Assembly: GCF_025642975.1 (NCBI RefSeq)
Contig: NZ_JANZKJ010000015.1
Coordinates: 1-64,000 of the forward strand
Length of the DNA stretch: 64,000 nt
Origin: Pseudomonas sp. RIT-PI-S
GTDB taxonomy: Bacteria; Pseudomonadota; Gammaproteobacteria; Pseudomonadales; Pseudomonadaceae
Reading direction: 5' to 3'
This document shows, piece after piece, positions 49,170 to 58,805 of the stretch (position 1 is its first letter; each line of letters opens with the position of its first letter). Position numbers and translations under genes: made by a program. The notes beneath the pieces were generated by a model. It was not told the origin of the DNA. It searched no databases and saw only the letters and a program-made list of their open reading frames with translations.

Positions 49170-49359
49170 AACATTCACTCTTGTCGGAAATTCAAGTAGC
49201 GCCACGGTTTTGCAGTGACGACCTGTCAGTGGCTTGACAGCTTCGGCTATGATACGGGCTTTGTTTTAGCTGGCCTAGTTCCAGGCTCGATACGTTAAGT
49301 CGCTGCCCGCGATTTTCCGTACAAACCCTAGCTGGCATTTATCGTATTTGAAGGATTCC

Positions 49360-51060
49360 ATGACCAAGCCTACTGCCGACAACGCTTCGACTGCCGCCGC
49401 CAAGGCTGAGCCTGTGGTTCCGGCCAATTTCCTGCGGCCGATCATGCAAGCCGACCTCGATACCGGCAAGCACACGGCGATCGTCACCCGTTTCCCTCCG
49501 GAACCCAACGGTTACCTGCACATCGGCCACGCCAAGTCCATCTGCGTGAACTTCGGCCTCGCCCAGGAATTCGGCGGTACCTGCCACCTGCGTTTCGACG
49601 ACACCAACCCGGCGAAAGAAGACCAGGAATACATTGACGCGATCATGGCGGATGTGAAATGGCTGGGCTTCCAGTGGGCCGGCGAGGTCCGCTACGCCTC
49701 CAGCTATTTCGAGCAACTGCATGACTGGGCCGTGGACCTGATCAAGGCCGGCAAGGCCTACGTCGACGACCTGACCCCCGAACAGGCCCGTGAGTACCGT
49801 GGCACCTTGACCGAGCCGGGCAAGAACAGCCCGTTCCGCGACCGCCCGGTGGAAGAGAACCTGGACCTGTTCGCGCGGATGAAGGCCGGTGAATTCAAGG
49901 ACGGCGAACGCGTGCTGCGGGCCAAGATCGACATGGCCTCGCCGAACATGAACCTGCGCGACCCGATCCTCTATCGCATCCGCCACGCGCACCATCACCA
50001 GACCGGTGACGCCTGGTGCATCTATCCGATCTATGACTTCACCCACGGCCAGTCCGATGCGATCGAAGGCATCACTCATTCGATCTGCACGCTGGAGTTC
50101 GAAAGCCACCGGCCGTTGTACGAATGGTTCCTGGACAACCTGCCGGTGCCAAGCAAGCCGCGCCAGTACGAGTTCTCCCGGCTGAACCTGAACTACACCA
50201 TCACCAGCAAGCGCAAGCTCAAGCAGTTGGTGGATGAGCAGCACGTGCGCGGCTGGGACGACCCGCGCATGTCCACGCTGCAAGGTTACCGCCGCCGTGG
50301 CTACACCCCGCAGGCGATCCGTAACTTCTGCGAAATGATCGGCACCAACCGTTCCGACGGCGTGGTCGACATGGGCATGCTCGAATTCAGCATCCGCGAG
50401 GACCTGGACCGCACCGCGCCCCGCGCCATGTGCGTGCTGCGCCCGCTGAAGGTGGTCATCACCAACTACCCCGAAGCCGAGCAGCAGATGCTCGAACTGC
50501 CCCGCCATCCCAAGGAGGACATGGGCGTGCGCGAGCTGCCGTTCGCGCGGGAGCTGTACATCGACCGCGACGACTTCATGGAGAACCCGCCCAAGGGCTA
50601 CAAGCGCCTGGAACCGGGTGGCGAGGTGCGCCTGCGGGGCGCCTACGTGATTCGCGCCGACGAAGCCATCAAGGACGCCGATGGCACTATCGTGGAGCTG
50701 CGCTGCAGCTATGACCCAGACACCCTGGGCAAGAACCCGGAAGGGCGCAAGGTCAAGGGGGTGATCCACTGGGTGCCGGCCGAGGCGAGCGTGGAATGCG
50801 AAGTGCGGCTGTACGACCGCCTGTTCCGCTCCGCCAACCCTGAAAAATCCGAAGAAGGCGGCAGCTTCCTCGACAACATCAACCCGGCGTCGCTGCACGT
50901 GCTCACCGGGTGCCGCGCCGAGCCTTCGCTGGCCCAGGCCCAGCCCGAGGATCGCTTCCAGTTCGAGCGCGAGGGGTATTTCTGCGCCGACCTGAAGGAC
51001 AGCCAGCCGGGCAAGCCCGTGTTCAACCGTACCGTGACCCTGCGCGACTCCTGGAGCTGA
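49360..51060 (+). CDS. glnS: Glutamine-tRNA ligase
   Basis: A 566-aa class I aminoacyl-tRNA synthetase that charges tRNA-Gln. The HIGH motif is [10 protein letters not shown] near 50, the KMSKS-type loop is [10 protein letters not shown] near 275, and the preceding RFPPEPNGY is characteristic. The C-terminal part is the beta-barrel anticodon-binding domain. The ATG at 49360 follows AAGGA; a TTG at 49348 is in frame but overlaps that site. cysS begins 7 bases after the stop. Confidence 0.98.
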   Translation: MTKPTADNASTAAAKAEPVVPANFLRPIMQADLDTGKHTAIVTRFPPEPNGYLHIGHAKSICVNFGLAQEFGGTCHLRFDDTNPAKEDQEYIDAIMADVKWLGFQWAGEVRYASSYFEQLHDWAVDLIKAGKAYVDDLTPEQAREYRGTLTEPGKNSPFRDRPVEENLDLFARMKAGEFKDGERVLRAKIDMASPNMNLRDPILYRIRHAHHHQTGDAWCIYPIYDFTHGQSDAIEGITHSICTLEFESHRPLYEWFLDNLPVPSKPRQYEFSRLNLNYTITSKRKLKQLVDEQHVRGWDDPRMSTLQGYRRRGYTPQAIRNFCEMIGTNRSDGVVDMGMLEFSIREDLDRTAPRAMCVLRPLKVVITNYPEAEQQMLELPRHPKEDMGVRELPFARELYIDRDDFMENPPKGYKRLEPGGEVRLRGAYVIRADEAIKDADGTIVELRCSYDPDTLGKNPEGRKVKGVIHWVPAEASVECEVRLYDRLFRSANPEKSEEGGSFLDNINPASLHVLTGCRAEPSLAQAQPEDRFQFEREGYFCADLKDSQPGKPVFNRTVTLRDSWS

Positions 51061-51067
51061 TGCCGCT

Positions 51068-52450
51068 GTGCTGAACATCTATAACACCCTGACCAAGGCC
51101 AAGGAGCCGTTCACCCCGCTGGACGGCAACAAGGTGCGCATGTATGTGTGCGGCATGACCGTCTACGACTACTGCCACCTGGGCCATGGCCGCAGCATGG
51201 TCGCCTTCGACCTGATCACCCGGTGGTTGCGCTACAGCGGTTACGACCTGACCTACGTGCGCAACATCACCGACATCGACGACAAGATCATCAACCGCGC
51301 CCGGGAAAACGGCGAGGCCTTCGAGGCGCTCACCGCGCGCATGATCGACGCGATGCACGAGGATGAGCGCCGGCTGAACATCTTGCCGCCCGACCAGGAG
51401 CCGCGCGCCACCGACCATATCGCTGGCATGCACGCGATGATCCAGGCGCTGATCGACAAGGGCTATGCCTACGCCCCCGGCAACGGTGACGTGTACTACC
51501 GCGTGGGCAAGTTCCAAGGCTACGGCAAGCTGTCGCGCAAGCGCATCGAAGACCTGCGCATCGGCGCCCGCATCGAGGTGGAGGAAGCCAAGCAAGACCC
51601 GCTCGATTTCGTGCTGTGGAAAGCCGCCAAGCCCGGCGAGCCGAGCTGGGAATCCCCCTGGGGCCCTGGCCGCCCTGGCTGGCATATCGAATGCTCGGTG
51701 ATGTCTACCTGCTGCCTGGGCGAGAGCTTCGACATCCATGGCGGTGGCAGCGACCTGGAGTTCCCGCACCACGAGAACGAGATCGCCCAGAGCGAGGCCG
51801 CGACCGGCAAGCCTTACGCCAAGGCCTGGATGCACTGCGGGATGATCCGCATCAACGGCGAGAAGATGTCCAAGTCCCTGAACAACTTCTTCACCATCCG
51901 CGACGTGTTGGCCAAGTATCACCCCGAAGTGGTGCGTTACCTGCTGGTGGCCAGCCATTACCGCAGCGCCATCAACTACTCCGAAGACAGCCTGCGTGAC
52001 GCCAAGGGCGCGCTGGAGCGGTTCTACCACGCGCTCAAGGGCTTGCCAGCCAGCGCGCCGGTGGGTGGAGAAGCCTTTGTCGAGCGGTTTGCCGCGGCGA
52101 TGAACGACGACTTCAACACCGCCGAGGCTTGTGCAGTGCTGTTCGACCTGGTGCGTGACATCAACCGCCTGCGCGATACCGACGCTCAAGCCGCTGCGGG
52201 CCTCGCGGGCCGGCTGCGTGAACTGGGTGGCTTGCTGGGCGTGCTGCAGCTCGACGCCGAGGCCTTCCTCCGCGCCGGCGCCGAAGGCCGAGTGGACGCT
52301 GCCGCAGTGGACGCGCTGGTGCAGGCCAGGTTGCAAGCACGTGCCGACAAGAACTGGGCGGAGTCCGACCGTATTCGCGATCAGCTCACTGCCATGGGCG
52401 TAGTGCTCGAAGACGGCAAGGGCGGCACCAGCTGGCGTTTGGCGGATTGA
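51068..52450 (+). CDS. cysS: Cysteine-tRNA ligase
   Basis: A 460-aa class I synthetase for tRNA-Cys. The start is GTG ([15 protein letters not shown]). Zinc and cysteine-binding residues begin with C28 in [19 protein letters not shown], which also holds the HIGH motif, and continue with [19 protein letters not shown] and the FPHHENE segment. KMSKS is in [16 protein letters not shown] near 265. Only 7 bases separate it from glnS, so the two are cotranscribed. Confidence 0.98.
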   Translation: MLNIYNTLTKAKEPFTPLDGNKVRMYVCGMTVYDYCHLGHGRSMVAFDLITRWLRYSGYDLTYVRNITDIDDKIINRARENGEAFEALTARMIDAMHEDERRLNILPPDQEPRATDHIAGMHAMIQALIDKGYAYAPGNGDVYYRVGKFQGYGKLSRKRIEDLRIGARIEVEEAKQDPLDFVLWKAAKPGEPSWESPWGPGRPGWHIECSVMSTCCLGESFDIHGGGSDLEFPHHENEIAQSEAATGKPYAKAWMHCGMIRINGEKMSKSLNNFFTIRDVLAKYHPEVVRYLLVASHYRSAINYSEDSLRDAKGALERFYHALKGLPASAPVGGEAFVERFAAAMNDDFNTAEACAVLFDLVRDINRLRDTDAQAAAGLAGRLRELGGLLGVLQLDAEAFLRAGAEGRVDAAAVDALVQARLQARADKNWAESDRIRDQLTAMGVVLEDGKGGTSWRLAD

Positions 52451-52577
52451 AACCCACGAACAGCACGCCCTCCGGTTCGCCGGCTGGCGCCAGGCATCCC
52501 CTCCTGTAGGAGTGGGGGCGGCCATCCGGCGACGCCCGCGGACATAGGCCAAGAGGTTCGCAGGCTCACGCCAGCGC
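52451..52577. repeat. Convergent spacer with a possible REP-like element
   Basis: Between cysS and the sigma-54 activator gene. The stretch CCTGTAGGAGTGGGGGCGGCC near 52502-52522, followed by a GC-rich complementary part (GGCGACGCCCGC), resembles the TGTAGGAGCGGG start of common Pseudomonas REP elements. It could also act as a two-way terminator. No gene is seen. Confidence 0.4.
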
Positions 52578-54386
52578 CTAGATTCCTGCGGTTGGCCAGG
52601 CCCCGGCGTTCATCTCGCGCAAGCGCTTGTACACCGTGTTGCGGCTGACCCCCAGCCGCCGCGCCACCTGGGAGATGTTGCCGTCGGTGGCGCGCAGCAG
52701 GGCGTTGATGTCCTGGGCGGGCACTTCCACCACCCGCGGCTGCATAGGCGTGGGCAGCGGCGTCAGCAGCTCTTCGGGCAGGTGGTCCAGTTCGATCCGG
52801 GCGTTGTCCGCCAAGGCCAGTGCCACTTGAATCACATTGCTCAATTGCCTGAGGTTGCCCGGCCACGGGTGGCTCATCAACGCCTGCAGCGCGGCCTCGC
52901 TGAACCCGGCCTGTTGCTCCGGCTGGCGATGCTCCTCCCAGATGGCCTGGATCAGCTCACGGCGATCGCTGCGTTCGCGCAAGGGCGGTAGCCGCAGCGT
53001 GCACCCGGCGATGCGGTAGTACAGGTCCTCGCGAAAACTCCCCTCGGCCACCGCGCTCGCCAGGTCACGGTGGGTCGCGCAGATAACCCGAACGTCCACC
53101 GCAACCGGGTCGCCGCTGCCCAGCGGCTGAATGCAGCGCTCCTGGAGCACCCGCAACAGCCTGGCCTGGGTGGCCAACGGCATGTCGCCTATTTCATCGA
53201 AGAACAGCACGCCCTTGTCCGCCTTGCGGATCAGCCCGGGGTTGCCCTTTTGGCTGGCGCCGGTGAAGGCGCCTTTTTCGTAGCCGAACAGCTCAGCCTC
53301 CACCAGCTCCATGGGAATGGCTGCGCAGTTCACCGCTACCAGCGGTTCCCCGGCGCGGGAGCTGGCGGCGTGCAACGCCTTGACCAGCACTTCCTTGCCC
53401 GCGCCGGTTTCGCCGCTGATCAGCAGGGGGATATCGCGTTCGAGCAGCCGTAGCCCCTTGTCCAACAACGCTTGTTGTTGCTGGGGCACAGAGGCTCGCT
53501 CCACCAGTGACGTGGCAGGGCAGGGCGTGGCCAGGCGCTTTGGCGGTTGCAGCAGGCATTGCAGGCGGCTGCGCCCAGCGGCCAGAAGCGGGAAGGGCTG
53601 GCCCGCCGGGCGAGCCATAAGCTCCCCGAGGTTCGCCCGGAACAGGGCCTGGATCGCCAGGCCGCGGGGGTCTTTGCCGAGCAGGGTGTCGGCACGACGG
53701 TTAGCCGCCATCACCCGGCCGCCAGCGTCGAACACCAGCACGCCGGCCCAAGGGCTGTCCAAGTTGTTGCGGGCGGTGTTGAACACAAGGCGGTGGCAGC
53801 CCTCGCCGAAGCGCTCTTCGAGCAGAGCATTTTCCAGGGCCTGGGCCATTACCTTGACGGTGCCTAGGGTGTGCGAAGGCGGCAGGAAGCTGTCGCTGGA
53901 CACGCCCAGCACCCCGACCAGCCTGCGCTCGGCATCGAAGACCGGTGCGGCGGACCCGCTCATGAAACGATTGGCGGCAAGAAAGTGTTCGTCGTGCTCT
54001 ACATCGACCGCTTGCCCACACGCCAGGGCGGTGCCTAGTGCATTGCAGCCTACACGGGCTTCGCTCCAGTCGGCGCCGGGGGCGAAGGCACGTGCCTGCG
54101 CAGCCCCGAATCTAGGGGTGCCCCAGCTGCGCAGCAGCCGGCCATGTTCATCGGCCAGCAGCAACAATGCCTGGATCGGCGCAAGCACTTGCGCATAGGC
54201 CGGCAGCAGTTGGGCTTCAGTGATCCGCAGCACCTCAGCCCTGCGCAGCTGCCACTGCTCCACCTGCGCCACCGGCGGCTCGCCATGGTCGGCTGCCACG
54301 TGCGGGCGCAACCCCGCAGCGGTAGAGCGGGCCCAGGCTTCGCGGATGGCTTGTTCGTGAACGATGCCGTTGCTGCTGGCGGACAT
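52578..54386 (-). CDS. Sigma-54-dependent Fis-family activator, AcoR-like
   Basis: A 602-aa enhancer-binding protein. The N-terminal GAF-type sensor (about 60-200, with WSEARVGCNALGTALACGQAV) resembles AcoR, and a PAS-like segment follows. The AAA+ domain has Walker A SGETGAGKEV, the sigma-54 contact loop GAFTGA in YEKGAFTGASQKG, and Walker B LFFDEIGDMP. The C-terminal Fis helix-turn-helix is ISQVARRLGVSRNTVYKRL. I chose the ATG at 54386, with AAAGGG upstream. It faces the ABC importer operon across a spacer with two palindromic sites and a -24/-12 promoter, so it most likely activates that operon. The signal is unknown. Confidence 0.93.
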   Translation of the reverse strand: MSASSNGIVHEQAIREAWARSTAAGLRPHVAADHGEPPVAQVEQWQLRRAEVLRITEAQLLPAYAQVLAPIQALLLLADEHGRLLRSWGTPRFGAAQARAFAPGADWSEARVGCNALGTALACGQAVDVEHDEHFLAANRFMSGSAAPVFDAERRLVGVLGVSSDSFLPPSHTLGTVKVMAQALENALLEERFGEGCHRLVFNTARNNLDSPWAGVLVFDAGGRVMAANRRADTLLGKDPRGLAIQALFRANLGELMARPAGQPFPLLAAGRSRLQCLLQPPKRLATPCPATSLVERASVPQQQQALLDKGLRLLERDIPLLISGETGAGKEVLVKALHAASSRAGEPLVAVNCAAIPMELVEAELFGYEKGAFTGASQKGNPGLIRKADKGVLFFDEIGDMPLATQARLLRVLQERCIQPLGSGDPVAVDVRVICATHRDLASAVAEGSFREDLYYRIAGCTLRLPPLRERSDRRELIQAIWEEHRQPEQQAGFSEAALQALMSHPWPGNLRQLSNVIQVALALADNARIELDHLPEELLTPLPTPMQPRVVEVPAQDINALLRATDGNISQVARRLGVSRNTVYKRLREMNAGAWPTAGI

Positions 54387-54423
54387 GAGGGTGCCCTTTA
54401 TGTTTTTTTTTGTTCCCCCAGTG

Positions 54424-54441
54424 TTGTTCAAACCTGAACAA
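54424..54441 (+). promoter_or_regulatory. Upstream activator site A, TTGTTCA-N4-TGAACAA
   Basis: An inverted repeat with perfect 7-base arms around AACC, centred about 142 bases before the expected start of the importer transcript. It shares TGTTC-N6-GAACA with site B. Extra half-sites TGTTCA occur near 54457 and 54465. Probably bound by the Fis domain of the adjacent activator; this is inferred from position. Confidence 0.65.
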
Positions 54442-54487
54442 TGTCAACACCACGAGTGTTCAGTTGTTCAGCCATATTTGTTCACTT

Positions 54488-54505
54488 GTGTTCAGTACCG
54501 AACAT
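54488..54505 (+). promoter_or_regulatory. Upstream activator site B, TGTTC-N6-GAACA
   Basis: GTGTTCAGTACCGAACAT has 5-base arms with the same centre geometry as site A, 64 bases (about six helical turns) away, and lies about 78 bases before the expected transcript start. Confidence 0.6.
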
Positions 54506-54547
54506 GACCAGGCGGTCGAAGGCCCTGCCGCGCGGCTTCGTTCACTC

Positions 54548-54563
54548 TGGCACGGTTGTGGCT
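54548..54563 (+). promoter_or_regulatory. Sigma-54 (-24/-12) promoter of the importer operon
   Basis: TGGCACGGTTGTGGCT fits TGGCACG-N4-TTGCW with a perfect -24 block, correct 10-base spacing between GG and GC, and one change in the -12 block (TGGC for TTGC). It lies 35 bases before the start of the first importer gene and downstream of both activator sites. Confidence 0.6.
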
Positions 54564-54597
54564 ATAGCTTGCGCACTACAACAACAAGGTTGCAGCC

Positions 54598-55692
54598 ATG
54601 ACACTGGAACTGCGCAACGTATGCCGCACCGTGGACGGGCAGCGCTGGATCGATAACGCCAGCCTGCGTTTCGAAGCGGGCTCGTTCAATGTGTTGCTGG
54701 GGCGGACCCTCTCAGGCAAAACCAGCCTGATGCGGCTGATGGCAGGGCTCGATCGCCCCGATTCAGGCCAGGTATTGATGCACGGCCAGGATGTGACGGG
54801 CGTGCCGGTGCGGGCGCGCAAGGTGTCCATGGTCTACCAGCAGTTCATCAACTACCCCAACCTCACCGTCTACGAAAACATCGCCTCGCCCTTGCGCCAG
54901 GCACGGCTCGACGCGGAAGAGATCGACCAGCGCGTGAGAACCACGGCGAAGATGCTGCGCATCGAGCCGTTCCTTAAACGCTATCCGCTGGAGCTTTCCG
55001 GCGGCCAGCAGCAGCGCACCGCCATGGCCCGGGCGCTGGTCAAGGATGCGCAGCTGATCCTTTTCGATGAGCCGCTGGTGAACCTGGATTACAAGCTGCG
55101 CGAGGAGCTGCGGCTGGAAATGCGCGAGCTGTTCGCCACGCGCCATACCATCGCGGTCTACGCCACTACCGAGCCGAACGAAGCGCTGGCGCTTGGCGGT
55201 ACCACGACCATCGTCCATGAGGGCCGGATCATCCAGAGCGGCGAGACTGCCCAGGTGTATCAGCGGCCCAGCGAAGTGTTGGCCGCCGAGCTGTTCTCCG
55301 AGCCACCGCTGAACCTGCTGCCAGGGCGGATCAGCGGCGGCGAAACCAGTTTCGCCGACTTCGCCCACTTCCCCCTCAATGCCGACCTGCAAGGCTTGGG
55401 GGAGGGCGCTTTCCGCTTCGGTGTGCGGCCCAGCCATATCAGCCTGGTGCCGTCCAACGATGACGACCTCGAGTTGGCCGTGACGGTGGAACTGGCCGAG
55501 ATCAGCGGATCGGAAACCTTCCTGCATGTGCGCAACGACCAGTGGCGGCTGGTAGCGCATCTGCCCGGCGTGCATGAGTTCGCCGTGGACGCACCGATCA
55601 AGGTGTACATCCCCACCCATAAATTGTTCGTGTTCGAGCCCGAAGGCCGCCTGGTGCAGGCGCCAGGTCGGCGCGCGGCGAGGGTCGTCTGA
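54598..55692 (+). CDS. ABC importer ATP-binding protein 1 (GlpS-like)
   Basis: A 364-aa cytoplasmic ATPase of the sugar/glycerol importer class (MalK/UgpC relatives) with a C-terminal TOBE-like regulatory domain. Walker A is GRTLSGKTS near residue 41, the signature LSGGQ is at 133-137 and Walker B is LILFDEPLVNLD. The H-loop is VYATTEPNEA: Thr191 stands where the catalytic-switch His is expected. The TTEP form is what I recall from GlpS-type proteins. It pairs with the next gene's product, which keeps the His but has a changed signature. The two genes touch at base 55692 (TGATG). Confidence 0.93.
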   Translation: MTLELRNVCRTVDGQRWIDNASLRFEAGSFNVLLGRTLSGKTSLMRLMAGLDRPDSGQVLMHGQDVTGVPVRARKVSMVYQQFINYPNLTVYENIASPLRQARLDAEEIDQRVRTTAKMLRIEPFLKRYPLELSGGQQQRTAMARALVKDAQLILFDEPLVNLDYKLREELRLEMRELFATRHTIAVYATTEPNEALALGGTTTIVHEGRIIQSGETAQVYQRPSEVLAAELFSEPPLNLLPGRISGGETSFADFAHFPLNADLQGLGEGAFRFGVRPSHISLVPSNDDDLELAVTVELAEISGSETFLHVRNDQWRLVAHLPGVHEFAVDAPIKVYIPTHKLFVFEPEGRLVQAPGRRAARVV

Positions 55693-56789
55693 TGGCCGAA
55701 ATTCATCTGCAGCAACTGGCCCATAGTTATGCCCGCGAGCCCTCCGGCCCCGAAGACTACGCGCTGCGCCAGCTCGATCACGTTTGGGCGCAGGGCGGTG
55801 CCTACGCTTTGCTGGGCCCCTCGGGGTGCGGCAAGTCGACCTTGCTCAATATCATCTCGGGGTTGCTTACGCCGTCTGAGGGGCAGGTGCTGTTCGACGG
55901 CAAGCGGGTGAATGAGCTAACCCCGGAAAAACGCAACATTGCCCAGGTGTTCCAGTTCCCGGTGGTGTACGACACCATGACCGTGTTCGACAACCTGGCC
56001 TTCCCGCTGCGCAACCAGGGCATGGCGGCTGACCGCGTGCGGCAGAAGGTCGAGGAAATCGCCGAGGTGCTGGAACTCACTCCGGTGCTCAGCAAGAAAG
56101 CCAAGAACCTCAGCGCCGACGAGAAGCAGAAAGTGTCCATGGGGCGTGGGCTGGTTCGTGATGACGTGTCGGCGATCCTGTTCGACGAACCCCTCACGGT
56201 GATCGACCCTCATCTGAAGTGGAAGCTGCGGCGCAAGCTCAAGCAGATCCACGAGCAGTTCAACATCACCATGGTGTATGTGACCCACGACCAGTTGGAA
56301 GCCTCGACCTTCGCCGACAAGATCGCGGTGATGTACGGCGGCCAGATCGTTCAGTTCGGCACGCCCAGAGAGTTGTTCGAGCGACCGCGACACAGCTTCG
56401 TGGGCTATTTTATCGGCAGCCCAGGCATGAACCTGATTGACGTGACCCTGCGCAATGGCAGCCTGGTCTTTGGCGACGTCGAGTTGCCGGTGCCGACGGC
56501 GCTGGCTGGGCGCATGGATCAGCTGGCCGGCCAGCGCCTGCAGCTGGGCATCCGCCCGGAGTTCGTACGGATCTGGGATGCGCCTTCCGAGCACACCTTG
56601 ATGGCGCGGCTGCGCCATGTGGAAGACCTCGGTACTTACCGCATCCTTACCTTGGAGCTGGGCGGCCAGCGCCTGATGGCGCGCCTGCCTGAAGATCGCC
56701 AGCTGCCGGAAGGGGAAGTGCCGATCAGCTTCCCCGCGCCCTGGCTGATGCTCTATGCCAACGACCTGCTGGTGGAGGCGGACCAATGA
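55692..56789 (+). CDS. ABC importer ATP-binding protein 2 (GlpT-like)
   Basis: A 365-aa ATPase, partner of the preceding one. Walker A is LGPSGCGKSTLLN near 40, Walker B is ILFDEPLTVID, and the H-loop VYVTHDQLEA has its His at 199. The signature is LSADE at 140-144 instead of LSGGQ. In the heterodimer the LSGGQ of the partner would therefore complete the consensus ATP site here, while the other site is degenerate. The C-terminal TOBE-like domain (from about 250) is intact. The start overlaps the previous stop by one base, and the stop overlaps the next start by four. Confidence 0.93.
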   Translation: MAEIHLQQLAHSYAREPSGPEDYALRQLDHVWAQGGAYALLGPSGCGKSTLLNIISGLLTPSEGQVLFDGKRVNELTPEKRNIAQVFQFPVVYDTMTVFDNLAFPLRNQGMAADRVRQKVEEIAEVLELTPVLSKKAKNLSADEKQKVSMGRGLVRDDVSAILFDEPLTVIDPHLKWKLRRKLKQIHEQFNITMVYVTHDQLEASTFADKIAVMYGGQIVQFGTPRELFERPRHSFVGYFIGSPGMNLIDVTLRNGSLVFGDVELPVPTALAGRMDQLAGQRLQLGIRPEFVRIWDAPSEHTLMARLRHVEDLGTYRILTLELGGQRLMARLPEDRQLPEGEVPISFPAPWLMLYANDLLVEADQ

Positions 56790-57649
56790 ACAAGGTGCCC
56801 AATAACAAAGCCTGGTGGTTGGTGGTACCAGTGTTCGTGCTGGTGGCCTTCAGCGCCATCGTGCCGATGATGACGGTGGTCAACTATTCGGTGCAGGACA
56901 TCTTCGACACTTCCAGCCGCTTCTTCGTGGGCGCCGACTGGTACCGCCAAGTGCTGCAGGACCCGCGCCTGCACGACTCGCTGTTGCGCCAGTTCATCTA
57001 TTCGGCCTGTGTGCTGGCCATCGAGATCCCGCTGGGCATCGCCATCGCCCTGACCATGCCCGCCAAGGGCCGGCGCGCTTCGCTGTGCCTGATCGTGATG
57101 GCCATTCCTTTGCTGATCCCGTGGAACGTGGTAGGGACCATCTGGCAGATCTTCGGCCGCGGTGACATCGGTTTGCTGGGCTGGGCCCTCAATGCCATGG
57201 GCGTGGACTACAACTATGCCTCCCATACCCGCGACGCCTGGACCACCGTGCTGATCATGGACGTGTGGCACTGGACCTCGCTGGTAGCGCTGTTGTGCTA
57301 CTCCGGGCTGCGCGCCATTCCGGATGTTTACTACCAGGCTGCGCGCATCGATCGGGCGTCGGGCTGGGCGGTGTTCCGCTACATTCAGTTGCCAAAGCTC
57401 AAGAGCGTGCTGTTGATCGCAGTGATGTTGCGCTTCATGGACAGCTTCATGATCTATACCGAGCCCTTCGTGCTGACCGGCGGCGGCCCAGGCAATTCCA
57501 CCACGTTCCTCAGCCAGACCCTCACGCAAATGGCGGTCGGGCAGTTCGACCTGGGGCCGGCGGCTGCGTTTTCGCTGGTGTACTTCCTGATCATTCTGCT
57601 GGTGTCCTGGCTGTTCTATACCGCCATGACCCATTCGGACCGCGACTGA
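56786..57649 (+). CDS. ABC importer permease 1 (GlpP-like, MalF type)
   Basis: A 287-aa inner-membrane protein with six hydrophobic segments, the first at 9-31 (WWLVVPVFVLVAFSAIVPMM). The cytoplasmic EAA loop that contacts the ATPases is YYQAARIDRASGWAVFRYIQLPKLK near 185-210. It forms the translocation pore with the next gene product. It starts inside the stop of the second ATPase gene (ATGA). Confidence 0.95.
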   Translation: MNKVPNNKAWWLVVPVFVLVAFSAIVPMMTVVNYSVQDIFDTSSRFFVGADWYRQVLQDPRLHDSLLRQFIYSACVLAIEIPLGIAIALTMPAKGRRASLCLIVMAIPLLIPWNVVGTIWQIFGRGDIGLLGWALNAMGVDYNYASHTRDAWTTVLIMDVWHWTSLVALLCYSGLRAIPDVYYQAARIDRASGWAVFRYIQLPKLKSVLLIAVMLRFMDSFMIYTEPFVLTGGGPGNSTTFLSQTLTQMAVGQFDLGPAAAFSLVYFLIILLVSWLFYTAMTHSDRD

Positions 57650-57659
57650 GGGCATGACC

Positions 57660-58454
<795 letters not shown>

Positions 58455-58465
58455 GGAGTCGCAAC

Positions 58466-58738
58466 ATGAGCTGGATGGCCTGGACCCTTCCCACCGCTGT
58501 GTTCTTTATTGCCGTGGCCGTAGTGCTGGCCGCCATGACCGCGGTTGAGTTGCGCTGGCCGTGCGCCGAGCGCCGCGGCTTCTTGCCGATCGCCACCACA
58601 CGTGGTGACCGGCTGTTCATCGGCCTTCTCGGCAGCGCCTATATCCACCTGGTGGTGATAGGCGCTACCGACTGGAGCATCTGGGTGGCCTCGACGCTGG
58701 CCCTGGTGTGGTTGTTGATAGTGATGCGCTGGGGCTGA
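58466..58738 (+). CDS. Small membrane protein of the DUF2160 type (GlpU-like)
   Basis: A 90-aa protein with two or three hydrophobic segments (PTAVFFIAVAVVLAAMTAVE; a segment around LFIGLLGSAYIHLVVIGAT; WVASTLALVWLLIVMRWG). DUF2160 proteins are typically encoded between the second permease and the binding protein of glycerol-type ABC importers, as here. The function is not known. GGGAG precedes the ATG. It was chosen over other frames by its hydrophobicity and operon position. Confidence 0.85.
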   Translation: MSWMAWTLPTAVFFIAVAVVLAAMTAVELRWPCAERRGFLPIATTRGDRLFIGLLGSAYIHLVVIGATDWSIWVASTLALVWLLIVMRWG

Positions 58739-58805
58739 ACGGCCCTTGAAACGAACCGCCGCGCCAGCTCGGGCGCAGGCGTACATTCCATTCGGGAGGT
58801 TCCCC

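Noticed and set aside
49234-49253. TTGACA at 49234 with TATGAT at 49248 as a glnS promoter
   Set aside because: The two boxes are only 8 bases apart and cannot be one sigma-70 promoter. No better partner for either was clear.
54560-54574. GG at 54560-54561 and GC at 54571-54572 as the -24/-12 pair
   Set aside because: The spacing between GG and GC is 9 bases (or 11 with the next GC), not 10. The pair at 54549-54562 has correct spacing and a perfect -24 block.
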